Assembly: GCF_036417845.1 (NCBI RefSeq)
Contig: NC_089978.1
Span: 36,572,682-36,636,681, forward strand
Direction: 5' to 3'
Length of the DNA stretch: 64,000 nt
Source of the DNA: Apteryx mantelli
Taxonomy: Eukaryota; Chordata; Aves; Apterygiformes; Apterygidae
Positions 10,401 to 25,400 of the stretch are shown here, in pieces (within the stretch, counting starts at the first letter, position 1; every line of letters begins with the position of its first letter). The notes under the pieces are model-generated. The model was not told where the DNA came from, ran no database searches, and saw nothing but the letters and a program-made list of their open reading frames with translations. A program made the translations under genes and the position numbers.

Positions 10401-13400
10401 CCGGTGCAGAAGGCTGAGCGATTGGAAAAGATAGCTGCAACGCTTTTGGAGAAATTTGAGAGAGAACTTTCTCAAGTAAGGTGTTCTTTCTTGTAAATAT
10501 ACCAGCCATATTTTCAGTGAAAATGCTTGCCTGTGAAAGAGTACAGCAGGCAGCACTTTTCTGTGACCTGTCTTTCAAACAGTCGGAAAGAAGGTTTTGT
10601 GAGAAAAAGGAGAAGGGTGATTAAATATAAAATACTTGTCATTGTAGCATGTCATACATTTGAATATCCTTAGGTGTCTGTCCTAGGCCTTTTCAGCTAG
10701 AGGCCTATGGTATTTTTGGAAGAATGGTTATGTTTTTCCTTTTTTGGCTCAGTTTTACTGGTTTGTGATTGCAGCACAGAGTCTAAGGAAGCCAAGTCTC
10801 CTGCTTTTTCATGTGTTATTATTTGTATGAAGCCAACCAGATTATAAGAGGGAAAGGAAGGGAAAGAGGAGAAAGGTTACCATAGCCCAGAGTGAAGAAG
10901 TAGGTGAATATTTATCTCCTCACCTCTTTTGCTCTCAAAGATTAAAAAAAAAGAAATCAAATATCCTCCTTGTCAACATCTGAAGCTGTGGCAATGAAAC
11001 TACTGGATTATGCATTCTTGTTGAAGACAAACACACCTTACACTACTTTGGTTGCTTGTTGCATGGACTCAGATCCACTTTCTTTGAGGAACTCGGGCAA
11101 ACTCACACATGCTACAATGCCCTGGGTGAAGTTGCCTGTGAGGACAGGAATCTGCCTTTGATTCTTGGTCATGGATGAATATTCAAGATTCAAATTAGGT
11201 GTCCAGGAGAAAGTATTTTCTCCAAGAACCTGACGTCTTAAGAAATGAAGTGTCCTTGAATTAATCAGCAGAAAAGGCAGAGCATTAAATTATAAATTCT
11301 AACCATAAATATTCATAACCATCCTCTGGTATAATCAAGAACAGATAAGAAGTTATGCTTAAAAACGCAACAACAGGCAGAGGATCCTATGGAAAGATCT
11401 TTCAGTTAAAATCATTTGCTTTGTAGGAACTGGAGCTAACGATGACACACATTCAGTTGTCAGTGGGGATATGAAGGGCAAGTTGACACAAGTCCCAGTG
11501 CCTCCAAGTACAGGGTTACCTGGACCCTTGCAGGAAGGAGGCATATCTCAGAGTTAGTGATCCATGAAAAATACGGAGATATTTTCAGGTCCCCATACTG
11601 CTCCCACTGTGGTCAGTTACAGCATTTTAAGCTCATTTCACTAGGGCAGGATGAGGACCTCACTTGCCAACCAGAAACTTGGCCTGATTCTGCAAGGCAG
11701 TTCCTGATCAAGTACCCCCTTTCCCAGTCCCTTGCCCTGGTGTATCCTGCCTCTCACCAGATTTTTCCTCAGAATGGTGCATGTCTTCTTTAGGATATGT
11801 GACATAATCTGATAGCTCCTTACAGACATTCAGAGTATCTCAAATGCTGCTAGATGTCTCTATGTGGACAGCACCAGATCTCCACTGACTATAAGGGGAG
11901 TTCAGACATCTGGTTTATATAAAGACATGGCTGCTACAGACACCTAACATTACGTGTAAATTCATAGCTGAATCTCACCTCTAAAGTAAGGGTAAGCTGA
12001 ATCCTCACCCTGGACTTTAATGTCTAGGTTGCCAGCTGGTGTCAACTGCTGTAACTGTATTGTTGTCCTTTCCTACCAGCACACAGTACTGTAGACATCG
12101 ACCCTTGGCTCTCAGTTCTAGCTGCAGACAGGGAAAATTCTCAACCTTACTCAGAATTCACTGAATTTCATCCTGCCAAGACCAATCAGCGAAGCAGTGT
12201 TACAATGAATCTAGCTAGATAAAGACAAATGCTTCAGCATAATCTAGACAAAGAGATACTTTGAGTCAGAAATGAAAATGAACAGATCGTATTTTGGGGT
12301 AGCTCTGTGTCTGTAAGATTTGTTAGTTATGATGTTGTTTTCCTGTGGAAAGAAGAAAGCTGTCAAGCACTGCCCTATTGATATCTGAACTGAGATAATC
12401 TAAGGTCTCACAAAGCACAAGTCTCCATGCATATTTGCATTAGTGCTATGTAAATATATTTTATAGACTTTTAAGACAAGTTCTTCACCTTTCTATTTGT
12501 GGAAAAAACCTCCATATACAATCCCATGTACTACTTTAGTCAGGATAATACTCATAGAAAGGAGAAAATAATGAAACAGAGCCAGTTCTCATTACTGATC
12601 ATTATTAAAAACGATCCTAAGCCAAATCCTAGGGAGTCATTCTACCCTTTGCACAATTTCGAGGGAAATTCAGATCCAAGTCTGACTTCTCAGCTCAGAT
12701 GTAACTTAGTATTGCCACAGGGGTGGGAATTTCTACTGAATGCTTGCTTTTTTGACTCTGAGAACCCATACTTCATTCACTCTTCTAAAGCACCCTTTGA
12801 AGCTCATGGGAACTTTTCCTGGGTAAGAGCAGCAGGATTGAACCCTTTTAAGGATGCTTTCCATGTGCTAGAAGTCCCAGATAAACAACCTGATTGAATC
12901 ATTAACCTTTTGCCTGATTGTAGGCTAATTCAAAAAGCAAGGGGGTCCTTTTATAGAATCAGCAGGCAAGGAAGCTCACAGATAAAGAGATGCTCTCATG
13001 TGCCAAATGAGTACACACCATAGGCCGAAAATACCAGACTAGTTTTTCCTCTGTCGCATCAACCTTTGCTAGCATAATTATGATTACAGAAGAAAATTAA
13101 CCTTTCAAAGCAAAGTGGGAACTGGCTGCTCCTTTCAATAGAAAAGGAGAGAGGACACCTCAGTAGCTGGGATGGATCTGCACTTCATCCCAAGGAAAGA
13201 AAGCGCCTTTCAGAACTTTGCTCACAACAGCCAGAACATCCTCGCCTAACAAAAACAGGAGAAAAAAAGCATGCTTGCCCTCCACCAGTAACAGCTATTT
13301 TCAAATCAGATTAATGCGTAGGGGAATTCTTGGTGTCAACTGACAGACTGCTTGCTGACCACACTCCTTACGGGTCTGTAGAGGTTAGGTCTGCCTGAAG

Positions 13401-16400
13401 CCAATATCCTGGACCAAGTAACTTTATAGAATTGCTGGTTTTGTCACGTCTTTCTCATCTTCCCTCAGTCTTCTCACATTTTTCTTTTGCATATTCCTCT
13501 TGCACCCTTGTTCCCCCTTCTGTACTCTCCAAATGCATACTGGAGAAGTGTCTGCTTGCATGCTGAAAAAACAGTGTTGATAAATACCAGTTGCAGGTAA
13601 ATGACACAATAAATGAGAAATTGCAGATTTTCCTGCCCTTTTCATCCATGTGTGTGACAATGCTTGGAAAGGAGGGAAAAACTGAAAGGGAGGATTTTTT
13701 CCTACATATGCCTCAGTTGGCACCATTCTCTTCCTCCAAAAGGACTAATACAAGCCCTGTGCACTCATTATACTCCACTTAAGGCTTTTATGATGAATGT
13801 GAATCAGTACGAGTTATTGGACTAAATATGGGCCATACACAGAATTTCTGTGATGATGTGTTGGTCTATAAAGAGACAACAGCCAGTCCCTGGCAGGTAG
13901 ATACAGTAGAAGAGCAGGGGTTACATGCTGCTTAAATCTATCTGCCAAGCAACAAAGCAACATCATGTTCCTTTTTAAACTGACATGTATAAACTACAGA
14001 AGCTCCTGAGCCAGATCTGAGCAGGCTGGGATATCCACACAGTGCAGTTCAGTGCTTGGCATAGGTGCTGGCTCTGTCTCCAAAAGCAGTATAAACCTAT
14101 TAGAGCAGCACTTTATCTGAGATAATTATGTGTGTCTAATAATTACCCAGGGGAGCTATTAGCTAAAGTTCATTGCTGTGCTGATGTGGCTGTGTAGCTG
14201 CACTGCTGGGGCTAGTTTAGCCTAAACTTGTATGGTTATCTCCCAGCTATGCTCCACTGGATGGTGTTGACATGTCCTTAAACGACCTAGATGACTCAGT
14301 TGACTGAGTAAAAACTGTCTGATATAGGAGGAGGACTACAGGTCTGTGTCCTGCAGGACTCCGTAATCAGGGCTGAAATAACTATGTACATCTTGTTCCA
14401 GCCCTCACCATTTTTTTCAGATTCTTAAAACCTTGGAGGAAACTCCAGATTCACAGCTTTGGTCCTGATTTTTTCACCAGTGAGTAGCCCTCATAATACC
14501 AGCAGTCTGTTTATTTCAGTGGTTTGTTAATTTTGTCTCTATTGGGGAATTATTATTATTACTATTAGGGTGAGAAGAATTATTAACACCTAGATAGATT
14601 TCCAAAAACCTCTGTGATATATGTAGTTTTACATAGCAGGGTAATTTTATTCAGACATGTGCCTGCTTTATGTTTCCCAGATTGTAATGACATATGCTTT
14701 CTTCTTGTTCTAAGCATGCAATGGGTTTACATGCAAACACTGCAGGATCTAAAGTTTAGACATTGACCTTTGAAGAATTTTTCTCACAGAGAAGATTTTT
14801 TGAGTTTATCTTCCAAATCCAAATTGATTTTGGTGACTAGTGAAAGTGTAGGGTCCATCTAATCTCAGGCTGTTCCAAGAACATTGTTGAGTTCTTCCTT
14901 CTGTTCCCTTGTGGACCATGGTGATGGTGGCAGCTAGGACAAGGGATCCCAGCGGTCTCTGCAGTTAGCAAGATATAAGGAGCTAGATGTAAGTCTATAT
15001 ATACACTATTTTTTTTTTTTTTTTGGATTCTTAACTGTAATAAATAGCTTAGCTATTCCTTAGTTTGCAGTTATTCAGGCTTGGTATAGGAGATCTAGAG
15101 CATCCACTGTTGTGAGGTATGGTGCTTCTGCTGCAGTTTATGGAGATGTGCCAATTTATATCAGCTCAAAGTGTGGCCTGCATACATTTGAATGGAAGAT
15201 AAGTTTCAAATTCTGATTTAAATGCATAGGATGGAGCAACCTACTTTTGGTGTATGTTACGTACATGCACATAGAGGTTTGGTAGTGGCTTCTCACAGAT
15301 TTAAAATGTAATGGTGCCACTAGACTTTTAAGGTTCCTCTCACTTAAAGTTCTCCTTCTTAAACCAAATGATTAGATATCTATTATTATGATCTTAAGGG
15401 ATCATTTTTTGCCCTCCATGAATTTCCACATCGTGAACTCCCATTCCTGTTACTCAATACACAAGGAATTCTGCAGAAAAATTAGAAGGAATTATTTGAT
15501 GAATGTGTTTTCTGGGGTCTCAGTCCCAGAGGCTGTTGGCAGAACAGGAGAACAGGGAGTCTGTGGTTTTCATACCATGACAGGATTTTAGAGGCCATTA
15601 CAGAGCCAATGGAGAAAAATGCTGGCTTTTATTTTATGTTAAGATAATGCAAGAATGGTTGTATGGATGTAGGCAAAAATCCTTCACTCCAGGAGATAAT
15701 GTTTATAGAAATGATAGTGCTATCAGAAGATGGACTTATAATACAAATAGCTTCTCAGAGTATAAATATGGAGTTTCTGGTGCAGCAAACTGATTATATT
15801 TGTTCTTATTAACTTTTGTGATATAATTACATTGGTTTAAGAGAGAATAGATGCCTTTTAAAATAATATGAAGCATATAGGAAGGAAATTATATTTTTCC
15901 CAAAGTGTTAATTTTCATGGAACTAAAATTTTCTAAAGAATGTTCCAAATCCATCTAATATTCTTGACATTCTACATCACAATGCTTGCTCTGTGACCTT
16001 TACCTTAGCAGTTACATGTGTGAAAATATATTTATCCAGACAACTGTCTAATGGTTCCAAGGCTGAAAAGATTGCTAAATTACTTTATCTAAAGGCTGCA
16101 ATAACTTTTTTACCTTCATTTAAACTAGCTTTGATTTTTAAGAGTCTGTTAATACCGCCCCCCCCCCCCCCAAATAAAACAACCACAAATGCAAACCCAG
16201 TCCTGTCAACTTTTGACAAAATTCAAATATACCCATGGTAAAATCCTAGCTGAAAAAGCTGGGAATCTGTTATTGCATTTTCAGCTTCCTTACCCTCTAA
16301 ATTCTTCTTTGAGTTGCTTTGCCAGATAATCCGCTGCAGACTGCGGGACAAAAATTTCACCAGCATAAGTTCTTGGCATACTTAGCATAAAGTTAGCTCA

Positions 16401-19400
16401 CAGAGGCAATATTGGCAAAGAATTAAAAAAAATAGAAGACTGTGACTAAAATTCTGCTTTCAGTTATCCTCAGGCATTCTCAAGGGGACTTTGTGGAGCT
16501 GCCAGCAATAAATGAGGGTTAAATTTTACATTTTTTATCAATGTGATGAGAATTTCACTCTGTAGTTTATGTGAAGAACATGCATGTTAAGTATGTGGAA
16601 GTTATGCATGGGGTATTCAGAAGTGTAATAAAGACCGACATCTTTAAAAAGGCTTGTTTTATTTGCTAACCTGAACTTGAAAATGTACCTTTTTTTTTTC
16701 TCTTTAAGGTTAGGGAGTACACAAAAATCATTGAATTGTACCAACAGAAAATCCTTAATCTAACCATCAGAGTGGAATATATGGAGAAGAGCAGCATATC
16801 TTACACAGAGCTGGACTTCCAGCTAGTGAAAGTGGAAATCAGTGACCTGGAGAGACTGGTCACTCAGCTGAAATCCAGTCTTGTTGGAAGCAATGTTATC
16901 ATTGAACAAATATATTTGGAGGTATGCCAAAATGTTAATTAGCTAAGTAGGGTTCAAATATACAGATGGTCTGTTCTCTCTCTAGTGTTTAGATGGAGGA
17001 AATGTAGCCTGTCTTTACTGCAGCCAGTGGAATTACTTTAGAATTTCATCAGCATAAATTAAAAGAAAGCTTGACTAAGTGTATCAACAGGTTTTTGCTT
17101 TATATAGAGCATAAAAAAGAATAAAAAAGGAGGGACCTCTTTATTTTTACCAGCTATCTGCCTGAAAGTTAACAATTCTGCATAGTATTAAATGTATGAG
17201 CTGATTAAATTATTATAATAAATATTAATTTATAGACCCCCATGCTTGAAAGCCTCTGTGCTTTAACTTAGATAATTAAAAATTAGCTTCTGGTTGCTAG
17301 GGCAGTGGCCCAATCAATATGAAATCAAGAACTGGGAAAGACTATCACCTTCCCAGCAGACTATAAATCACATTTTCAAAGTTGTAGTTAATCACTCACG
17401 TAGAGAGAATAATTGCTTCAGATGGAAGGTAGAATATCATTAGTTTCTTCATTGTCCTCTAGATCATCAAGTAGGTGACTGAGAACATTATTTATCTGCA
17501 AATAAAATTTCAAGATACTTTGGCAAGGCTGGAATAAGTACTTTTTTATAAATAATAGCTAGTGCTTGCTTAAGACTTACTGGATGTTTATATGCCATCT
17601 TTAACATTATGGTATACAACTGAGTGTTAAAGCATTTCCTTATGATCACATACATCTGCTGGAGATGTAAGGTTCATGCTAGCAGAATAAGGCCTACGCT
17701 TAGGGATACTTCTTAAAACTTGTTCAGTAGCATCTCCTGTGTTATGATCAATCCTGCCTGCAAATATCTGTAAATAAAGTTAACAGGAATTTAAACTTGC
17801 TCTCATTTTTTTTTTCTTTAGATCACAAATCTGACTATCCTGGTAAATGAACTAGAATCACTGGACAAAAATAATATCCTTGCAATTAGACGACAAATTG
17901 CGTCTCTACAGAATCGATTGAAAGAGTGTGAAGAGGGCACAAACAAAACTACAGTACCCCCTTATTTCCCACCAGGTAAGCATTTCTCTTGTATATCAGG
18001 TGAGAAACAACACAGGGCATCGGTAGAAGAGTAAATACAGAGATTTCACATTATTAATATTAAATACGATTAAATACAATACTACATAGTTCTTGAAAAA
18101 CTGAGCAGACAGCTACTAATTTTTCAACAACAGATTCAAAAGGAAGGTGATGGCAGGAAACAGACTCTTCCAGACACATTATCTGTTTTCAGCTGGAAAA
18201 AGTTGTAAATTTTCTCCCACCTGAAGTGTGAAAATGAATCTCTCCTCTTTTGTTTTTCCAAACAATTCCCTTTTTTTTGTGGGAAACAGTATGCTTTTTT
18301 CTGACCAGCTCTGATTTTTAATAGTTCCTATGAAAGTGACCTATGTCATGGCAACTTTGTTCTAAGGCTATTTGGAAAATGTATGAACAACAGTTGACGT
18401 ACTAAAGCTGTTGGTATGCAAACTCGGAAAGGCAGCATTGCATGAAGATTACTTTTGCTTCACAGGCAAAAGATTCTTCTAAATTAGAAGGTCAAGAACT
18501 GTAGGGGGAAATTCTGGTCTCATGGAAATATGTGGGAGCTTTATTACTGATTCCAATGGAACTAGATTTTTATCCTTTTTTTAAATAGGAAAGGTTACGT
18601 TTTTGAAGCTTAGATCAGTGGTGCCCAGAGTGCAATTCATATAAAAGTAGCAACTGTCACAGGGCATGTGGTAATCAGTTTACAGTTGGAATAACTTTTG
18701 TCTTGATGGTGTGTTCAATCTGAAAAATCACATTATGACTGAATAGTACTCTGAGAAATTTTTAGAGTCAAAACTGCTGTGCTGGAGCACGTAGTTTGGG
18801 AAACACTAATTTAGGTATGCCAGGCCAAGCTTCCCACTTGCTAACCGACTGTAGGGTTTCTCAAACTGTGTCAATCCCCTGAGTATTTTATATACGTAGG
18901 GTTCCTTTTGACAGAGAGAATAAAGGGAGAAAAGAGTAAAACAGAAAGTGCTCTATTGTATACAATACCCAGGGGAAGAATCCTGCTTTTTCACATATAC
19001 TGGGTGAGCTGGCTAGCAATCAGCTAGACTAAATAAAAAGGAGCCCATAAACAATAAGGAATGCTGTCCTCTGTGCAGGGAGCATGGATGTGTACCTACT
19101 AGGGTTTACCTCTCATCAAATTTGGGTTGCCTAGTTCAAACATCTCATTGGAAAGGCGAGAGGTAGAGAAACAAGCTTTCCTTAGGTTCAGCAGTCTTTC
19201 CTATAGCGATTTCCTCAGGGCTTCATGGCAATGTGGGCAGCCACTGCACTTTGGCAGCATGCGCGAGTAACACCTTGTCTGGGAGCTAGACATAAGAGAA
19301 AGCTGAAATGAAACCCCGCCCTCACAAAATTTCAAGGCTCTTCCCTGCTCCTTGGGAAAGGCTTAAAATGTTTCAGTGGAAACCCCCTCCCAATGTTTTA

Positions 19401-22400
19401 AAAGTGTTTGAAGGGCATCTCATTGATTTATTAAGGGTGACGGTGTGTGGAAAGAAACAGCCTCTCTCTCTAAAAGCCTACAGCAAGCCTTACTGAGCTT
19501 TGGAACAAGAATGCTGTGTCCTTCCATGAGTGATGGAGGAAGGGGCTCCTTTGACGCCTGGGTGTTTGATGTGAGCATCTGTGGGCGTAGAAGCTTTCAC
19601 AGACTGAGATAGGGAGGTCTACGCTGTGCAGTACAGCTTCATGCAGGGATAGGCAAGTCATCTCTAGAGCAGGATAATAACTCTAGAATGGGATAAATGT
19701 AACTGCACAGGATAGTGACCATAATAAAATTATTTAGCATTGCTTCTCAGGGCACAGTGGTGAGATGGATATAGACTTTCTGGGACCAGAATGATCTCTC
19801 TTCAGCATTGCCTTATTCCTCGTTGGTGTGTCAGCTAGCTCAGGTACTGCTACATGTCACTGCACTGTGTGGGAATCACAGACCTCAAAGGCTACAGCCC
19901 CAGGTGGAAAGGACTATCATATCTTCACTGACTTCCAGTGAATTATCACCACTAACATCAGCTGAGGATCCACTATGGTGTTGTCTGTGGGTTCATGTGA
20001 CACCTACAGCAATAGGAACCCCAGAGGTGGTCCCACTTGGAGGACGTGTGTCTGGGTATCATCAGGGTCACCTTTAGGGTGAGAGTGGTCTCTGAGGCTA
20101 AGCATGAAGGACTGGCTGAGCAACTGTGGAGGGGTGGTAGGTTTCCTGCCTGTTCGGAGTTGCCAGCTATACAGATAACCTGGGTACGTAGGTTCAGATC
20201 CCTGCTAATCCACACAGGGCTGACATATCCTGATTGTGTGTGCCTGGTGGGGAGTGAAAATTGTTCTCTGGGCAGTAGGTGGCAATTTCCAGTTTCCTAC
20301 TGTGGTTTCTGAAACTTTGTATAGCAATTACAAGTAGCACAGACCAATTCTGTATCTGAAGTCAAGTAGTAGGAAGAAGATGTTATTGCTTGGGGAGCAA
20401 GCTGTATTTTCTAGGTGGTCATTTTGGAGGCTTTGCATGGATGCTCACACATAGGCCTCTGAAGCTCTCTAGTACTCATTTATGTGTTTGAACACGATTT
20501 CCATACGTTTTCTCTGCAAGCTTGGATGCCCTGAATTCCTGCCAAATCATTTGGCCTTGCCCTGCTTTTAGTTCATATTATATTTATAATGTTTGTATTA
20601 AACTGACTCTTTGTCCTGTTTTCAGACTGGATTTTCTTTCCCCCTTCCTCCTCTCTCCTGCATATTTTGGGTAGGCAACATGAACTTAAGAGAGCTTGGC
20701 TAATCCCCAAGCTGGCTAAGACCATGAGTCTAAAGGAAAGTTTAATTAAAGCTTCTTGCTTCACAGTGCAGTAGCATGCAGACCCTCTGACTCTGTCCCC
20801 CAAGGCTTTTGCTGCTGTATTTCTCAGAGTGAGCAGGCCTGTTCTTAAACAACATATTAGAAAGAAATCACTGCTCTCCATTTGCCTTACCCATTGATTG
20901 GAGAGGTGGTGTCTAAGTGACTGAGATGGGGCTCAGTACATGTATAGTTAATCATCAACATCATCAAGTTTCCTACCTCTAGGAAATCCCAGCATCTCTC
21001 ACCTCACTACTACAGTGGGAAGAAATGTTTATACATGACTTTTTTTCTTTTTTTTTTTTGTGATGATCTCATCTGGCTGCATCAGGGCAAGTATAAAGAG
21101 AAAAGGATGCCATGATGGATCTTGAGGACTTTGCAGCAGATTCTTTGTCACGTCTTGCTGAAATGATCTGAGAGAGGAAGGGAGGAGAAGTGAGTCAGAT
21201 GAAACTCTCATAGGCAAAAAAAAAAAAAAAAAAAGAGTAAAGCTGTTTTTCCAGCTTTTGTACATTTAGAAATTCATAATTCCTAGTTACTGATGAATAT
21301 GAGTAGGTCTCACCAGGGTACTTAAACTCAGGCATTTCTGTTTGAGTATTACAGAGATTCCACTTTTATAGTAAATTTTACCTCCTGTCTACCCAAGACA
21401 TCTGGTTTCCTTGAATGCCTTGGGCTGCAGTCTGAAATGGGTATGTCCAAACAGAGAGGGAGACAGAGAGAGACAGAGAGAGACAGAGGCCCACAGGCAC
21501 CTCAGGGGAGCAGGTCAGTGTCTCCTCTCCTAGGTTTTCTGGGATGGCCTGAACTGCCCCTGGAGGCATATATGTACCTCCATTGGCTATGGAGGGAGCT
21601 TAAATGAGGCACCTGAATTTGTAGCTGCTTGAAGACAGGTCAGATGACTTCCAGCCCTCCATCTCATCCTGTGTTGAATGCTCATGTGGCATTATTGCAA
21701 ACATAAGCCTTCTCTGACTCACTGCTATCAGCCTGTGTTGATGCCCAATGCTGTATGGGTGAAGACTGAGGTGTTTGTATTTGGTCTTCCTATGTCAGTA
21801 AGATGGTAGGAATAAAGATGAGCCTTTCCCTGAGAAGATTTCTGTCTACTGTGCCTCAGGCCATGGTAAAGTTGGTAACAGTTCACACATCTGGATGCAG
21901 TGGGTCATCTGATGGGAGAGGAGGGTGCACATCTGTTACACCCGTGAGAGCATGGTACCAGTCTCTGCTAGGCCCTACGCCTCTTGTGGGAGTCCATTTA
22001 AATATGGGCCCCATGTTGTTTTGCACTCTTCAGCTGCAGAGATGAGCTGTGGTCACTCTTCTGTGATCGGATGCAGCTGCTCGGTGGATCAGGCTGCTGG
22101 AGTTTTTTGACACCTGTGTTCTGGAGTGAGAAGCTGATGTGCTGCTCAGCGAGTGCATCAGATGCAACCTTGGCTTATCAGGGTGGTGTGGGTGAAAGCG
22201 GGATCAGCTGGATGTGTCTGACACTCAGCCCTGCAGCCCGTCAGCCAAGCAAGCCGGGCCCTTGCCAGTTGTGACCTCTATGTACCAGCTCCCTTTCTAA
22301 TCAATCACAAGAGGATTAGTAAACAACTGAGCTGAGGTCTTGGTGCCTTATGTAGGGAGAAGAAGAGGTCTGGGTGTATGTATCTATGTTAGTCCTCCTC

Positions 22401-25400
22401 TCCTTTATTCACTGCATGAGCATGAAATGAGAGGGTGAAAATATGAGGACTTCTTTTATCAATGGCCCAGAACAGTGGAAAAAGGAGTTAAAAACTTGAA
22501 AGTTTGAATAATGCATATGGATTTATTTCAAGTACCTTCTAATATTTACAAAATTACATGACACTTTGTTTCCTTTGTGCATTTTTTTCCCCACAAGAGG
22601 GAGGCAAGTTTAGATTAAATAAACAACAATGAATTCTTCTGAACCTGTGTGGAAGACAGATCACCCCCAGACTACCACAGAGATTTTTGGTCAAAAAAAA
22701 AAAAAGGGAGAGTTTTCAAGGAAATCAAAATCAAGCATATACTATATAGAAACCTCAGACAATTTTTGATGTCATTAAAACGGAACACGCTTCTAACTTT
22801 ATTTTAATAATTCATTGTTTCATAAATAAAAACTAATCAAGTGTTCAGCAGAGAGATCTCTTTAAGGGAAGAAATAATAATTTATTATTTCTTTTATAAA
22901 AAAGGTCTCTCTGCTGAACACACGTTTGTTTTTTTATTTATGAAACAATGTATGAATTATTAAAATAAAGCTGGAATTGTGTTCTGTTTAATGACATGAA
23001 AAATTATTTAAGGTCGCATATAGATGAGCTTAGCAGTGCTTCACTACCTGCAAGCTTTGGTGCTGTATTTTTCTAAACAAATCATGAGTTTTAGAACATT
23101 TAATAACCATTTAATTCTGAGATAAGTATATTGCGATTTAAGTACAATAATATATTCAATATGTCACCAATTAAAAAGAAGCCCTTATGGCAGAGGTAAC
23201 AATACACAATAGAGATATAAGAAAAAACAATTCAAATATAAGAAAAAAACAATTCAAATTGGTTATGGAGCTGGCAGGCGGCAAACCATTTAGCACTGCC
23301 TGCATTAGCTTTCTTCCTTTGCATGGGCTGAGGTATGAGCACCTCCAAACGTTGGTATCTGTGCCGAGTACTGAGGCCATGTTACTAGCCATACTATGTG
23401 CCATTTCCAGAGACGCAGCCTGGCTAGCCATACAGCAGTGCCTTCCTTGAGCGCTATATTTGGAAATGAGGTTTCTGCTCCAGGGTCTCAGCAATCCTTC
23501 CTTTGTAAAAGAACTTAAGTGCATGCTTAAATGCTCATGTGTTCAGAGCCAGGAATGTTGCCTTGCTGTGATTCATGGTGGTATGGAAGGAAGCAGCATT
23601 TGCCTGGGGCCAACCCACGTTTCAGCCACGGGAGTCCCTGGGCACAGAATGAGCTGGGAAGGAGATGGTGCTGGTCACACTTGATGTCAGCCTCTGCGCC
23701 ATGAGCTGGGCACTTGATCGTGCAGGGCTGTCCTGTAGGGAATGCTGACCTTGGGGAAGTTGCCAACGAGGCCTGGGGGGATAGCGATTTATCAGTGGCT
23801 GCTCAGAATCTGGGGCTCAGCATAATCTAAAACTGCTATCCACCTTCCTCATGGATATTGAGGAGGCTGCAGTTGAATCTCATGTCCCCTAAGACATTAG
23901 TGCAAGAGAGCAGGGCACTCTGAGGGGTGACAAGTTTATGCAGTGGAAGGAGAGGAACGCTGCAACTTGAGTAAGGAGAAGACATGGAGAGCCTCACTGC
24001 CCAAAATGACTTTACACAATGACACAAATGTTACCCTCCAGCAGATTATGTGGACATTTCTAACGTTCAGACTGCAAGATTTCTTGCCCCTGAGATAGGT
24101 CACCTTGCCCCTGGCAAAGCAGATCAGAAAAAGATCTGATCCCAGTCTTTTCCCAAAGAACACCTCAGACTGGTCTGTCTCTGCATTTCTCTCTGTCTGT
24201 GAGATAAGAACTGGATGTCCCTGAGCACAGGATACCTCCTAGGCTTTTCCTAGCAGTGGCTTTATGAGTTTTCAGTTCAGCACCATAAGTATTGTCCAGC
24301 CTTTCTTAAAGATGGACAGCTTTGAGGGCAGAAGATCACAGAATCACAGAATCACTGAGGTTGGAAGGGACCTCTGGAGATCATCTAGTCCAACCCCCCT
24401 GCTCAAGCAGGGTCACCTAGAGCACATTGCACAGGATTGCATCCAGGCGCGTTTTGAATATCTCCAGAGAAGGAGACTCCACAACCTCTCTGGGCAACCT
24501 GTTCCAGTGCTCTGTCACCCTCACAGTGAAAAAGTTTTTCCTCATGTTAAGATGGAAGTGTCTGTGTTTCAGTTTGTGCCCATTGCCTCGCGTCCTGTCG
24601 CTCGGCACCACTGAAAAGAGTCTGGCCCCATCCTCTCGACACCCTCCCTTCAGATACTTGTACACATTGATAAGATCCCCTCTCAGCCTTCTCTTCTCCA
24701 AGCTAAACAGGCCAAGCTCTCTCAGCCTTTCCTCATAAGAGAGATGCTCCGGTCCCCTAATCATCTTTGTGGCCCTTTGCTGGACTTGCTCCAGTAGTGC
24801 CACTTCCCTCTTGTACTGGGGAGCCCAGAACTGGACGCGGTACTCCAGATGCGGCCTCAGCAGGGCTGAGGAGAGGGGGAGGATCACCTCCCTCGACCTG
24901 CTGGCAACACTCTTTCTGATGCAGCCCAGGATACCATTGGCCTTCTTGGCCACAAGGGCACATTGCTGCCTCATGCTTAACTTGGTGTCCACCAGCACTC
25001 CCAGGTCCTTCTCTGCAGAGCTGCTTTCCAGCAGGTCAACCCCCAACCTGTACTGCTGCATGGGGTTATTCCTCCCCAGGTGCAGAACCCTGCACTTCCC
25101 TTTGTTGAATTTCATGAGGTTCCTCTCTGTTATTTCTCTTTCTCCTCTGTGCTAAGACACAGGGTCAAAACAGGTTATTTGTATGATAGACATTTTTTCA
25201 TTAACATTGAGGTTATGGTCACTCTTTTGATAGAGGCTGTAAGCAATCATCACATACCCATTCCAAATACTAAAAACATAGAGGACAGCTTTGACTTTCA
25301 TCACTGACACCATAGCTGATGGTGCATGAAGTTCTTGTTCTGAGGGGCGTATTATTAACAACTGTTGTTGCCATTAATTTATGAATTAATTGAAACATGA

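Larger units (their letters stand above)
10476..16708 (+). other. OLFM4: OLFM4 intron 3
   Basis: GT-AG intron of about 6.2 kb. It contains one copy of the window's unclassified repeat family at about 11830-12010, a poly-T at 15009-15024 and a poly-C at 16158-16171. The 132-codon frame at 12499-12897 lacks an ATG start and any family motif and is not called as a gene. Confidence 0.75.

Noticed and set aside
12499-12897. 132-codon open frame in OLFM4 intron 3
   Set aside because: It starts with GTG rather than ATG, has no recognisable domain or repeat of protein character, and lies inside an intron with no splice context.
21041-21234. Processed pseudogene or SINE bracketed by poly-T and poly-A
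   Set aside because: The sequence between the tracts shows no recognisable gene, SINE body or flanking duplication.
24427-25155. Plus-strand and alternate-frame open frames over the CR1
   Set aside because: These are shadows of the CR1 ORF2 frame on the minus strand.
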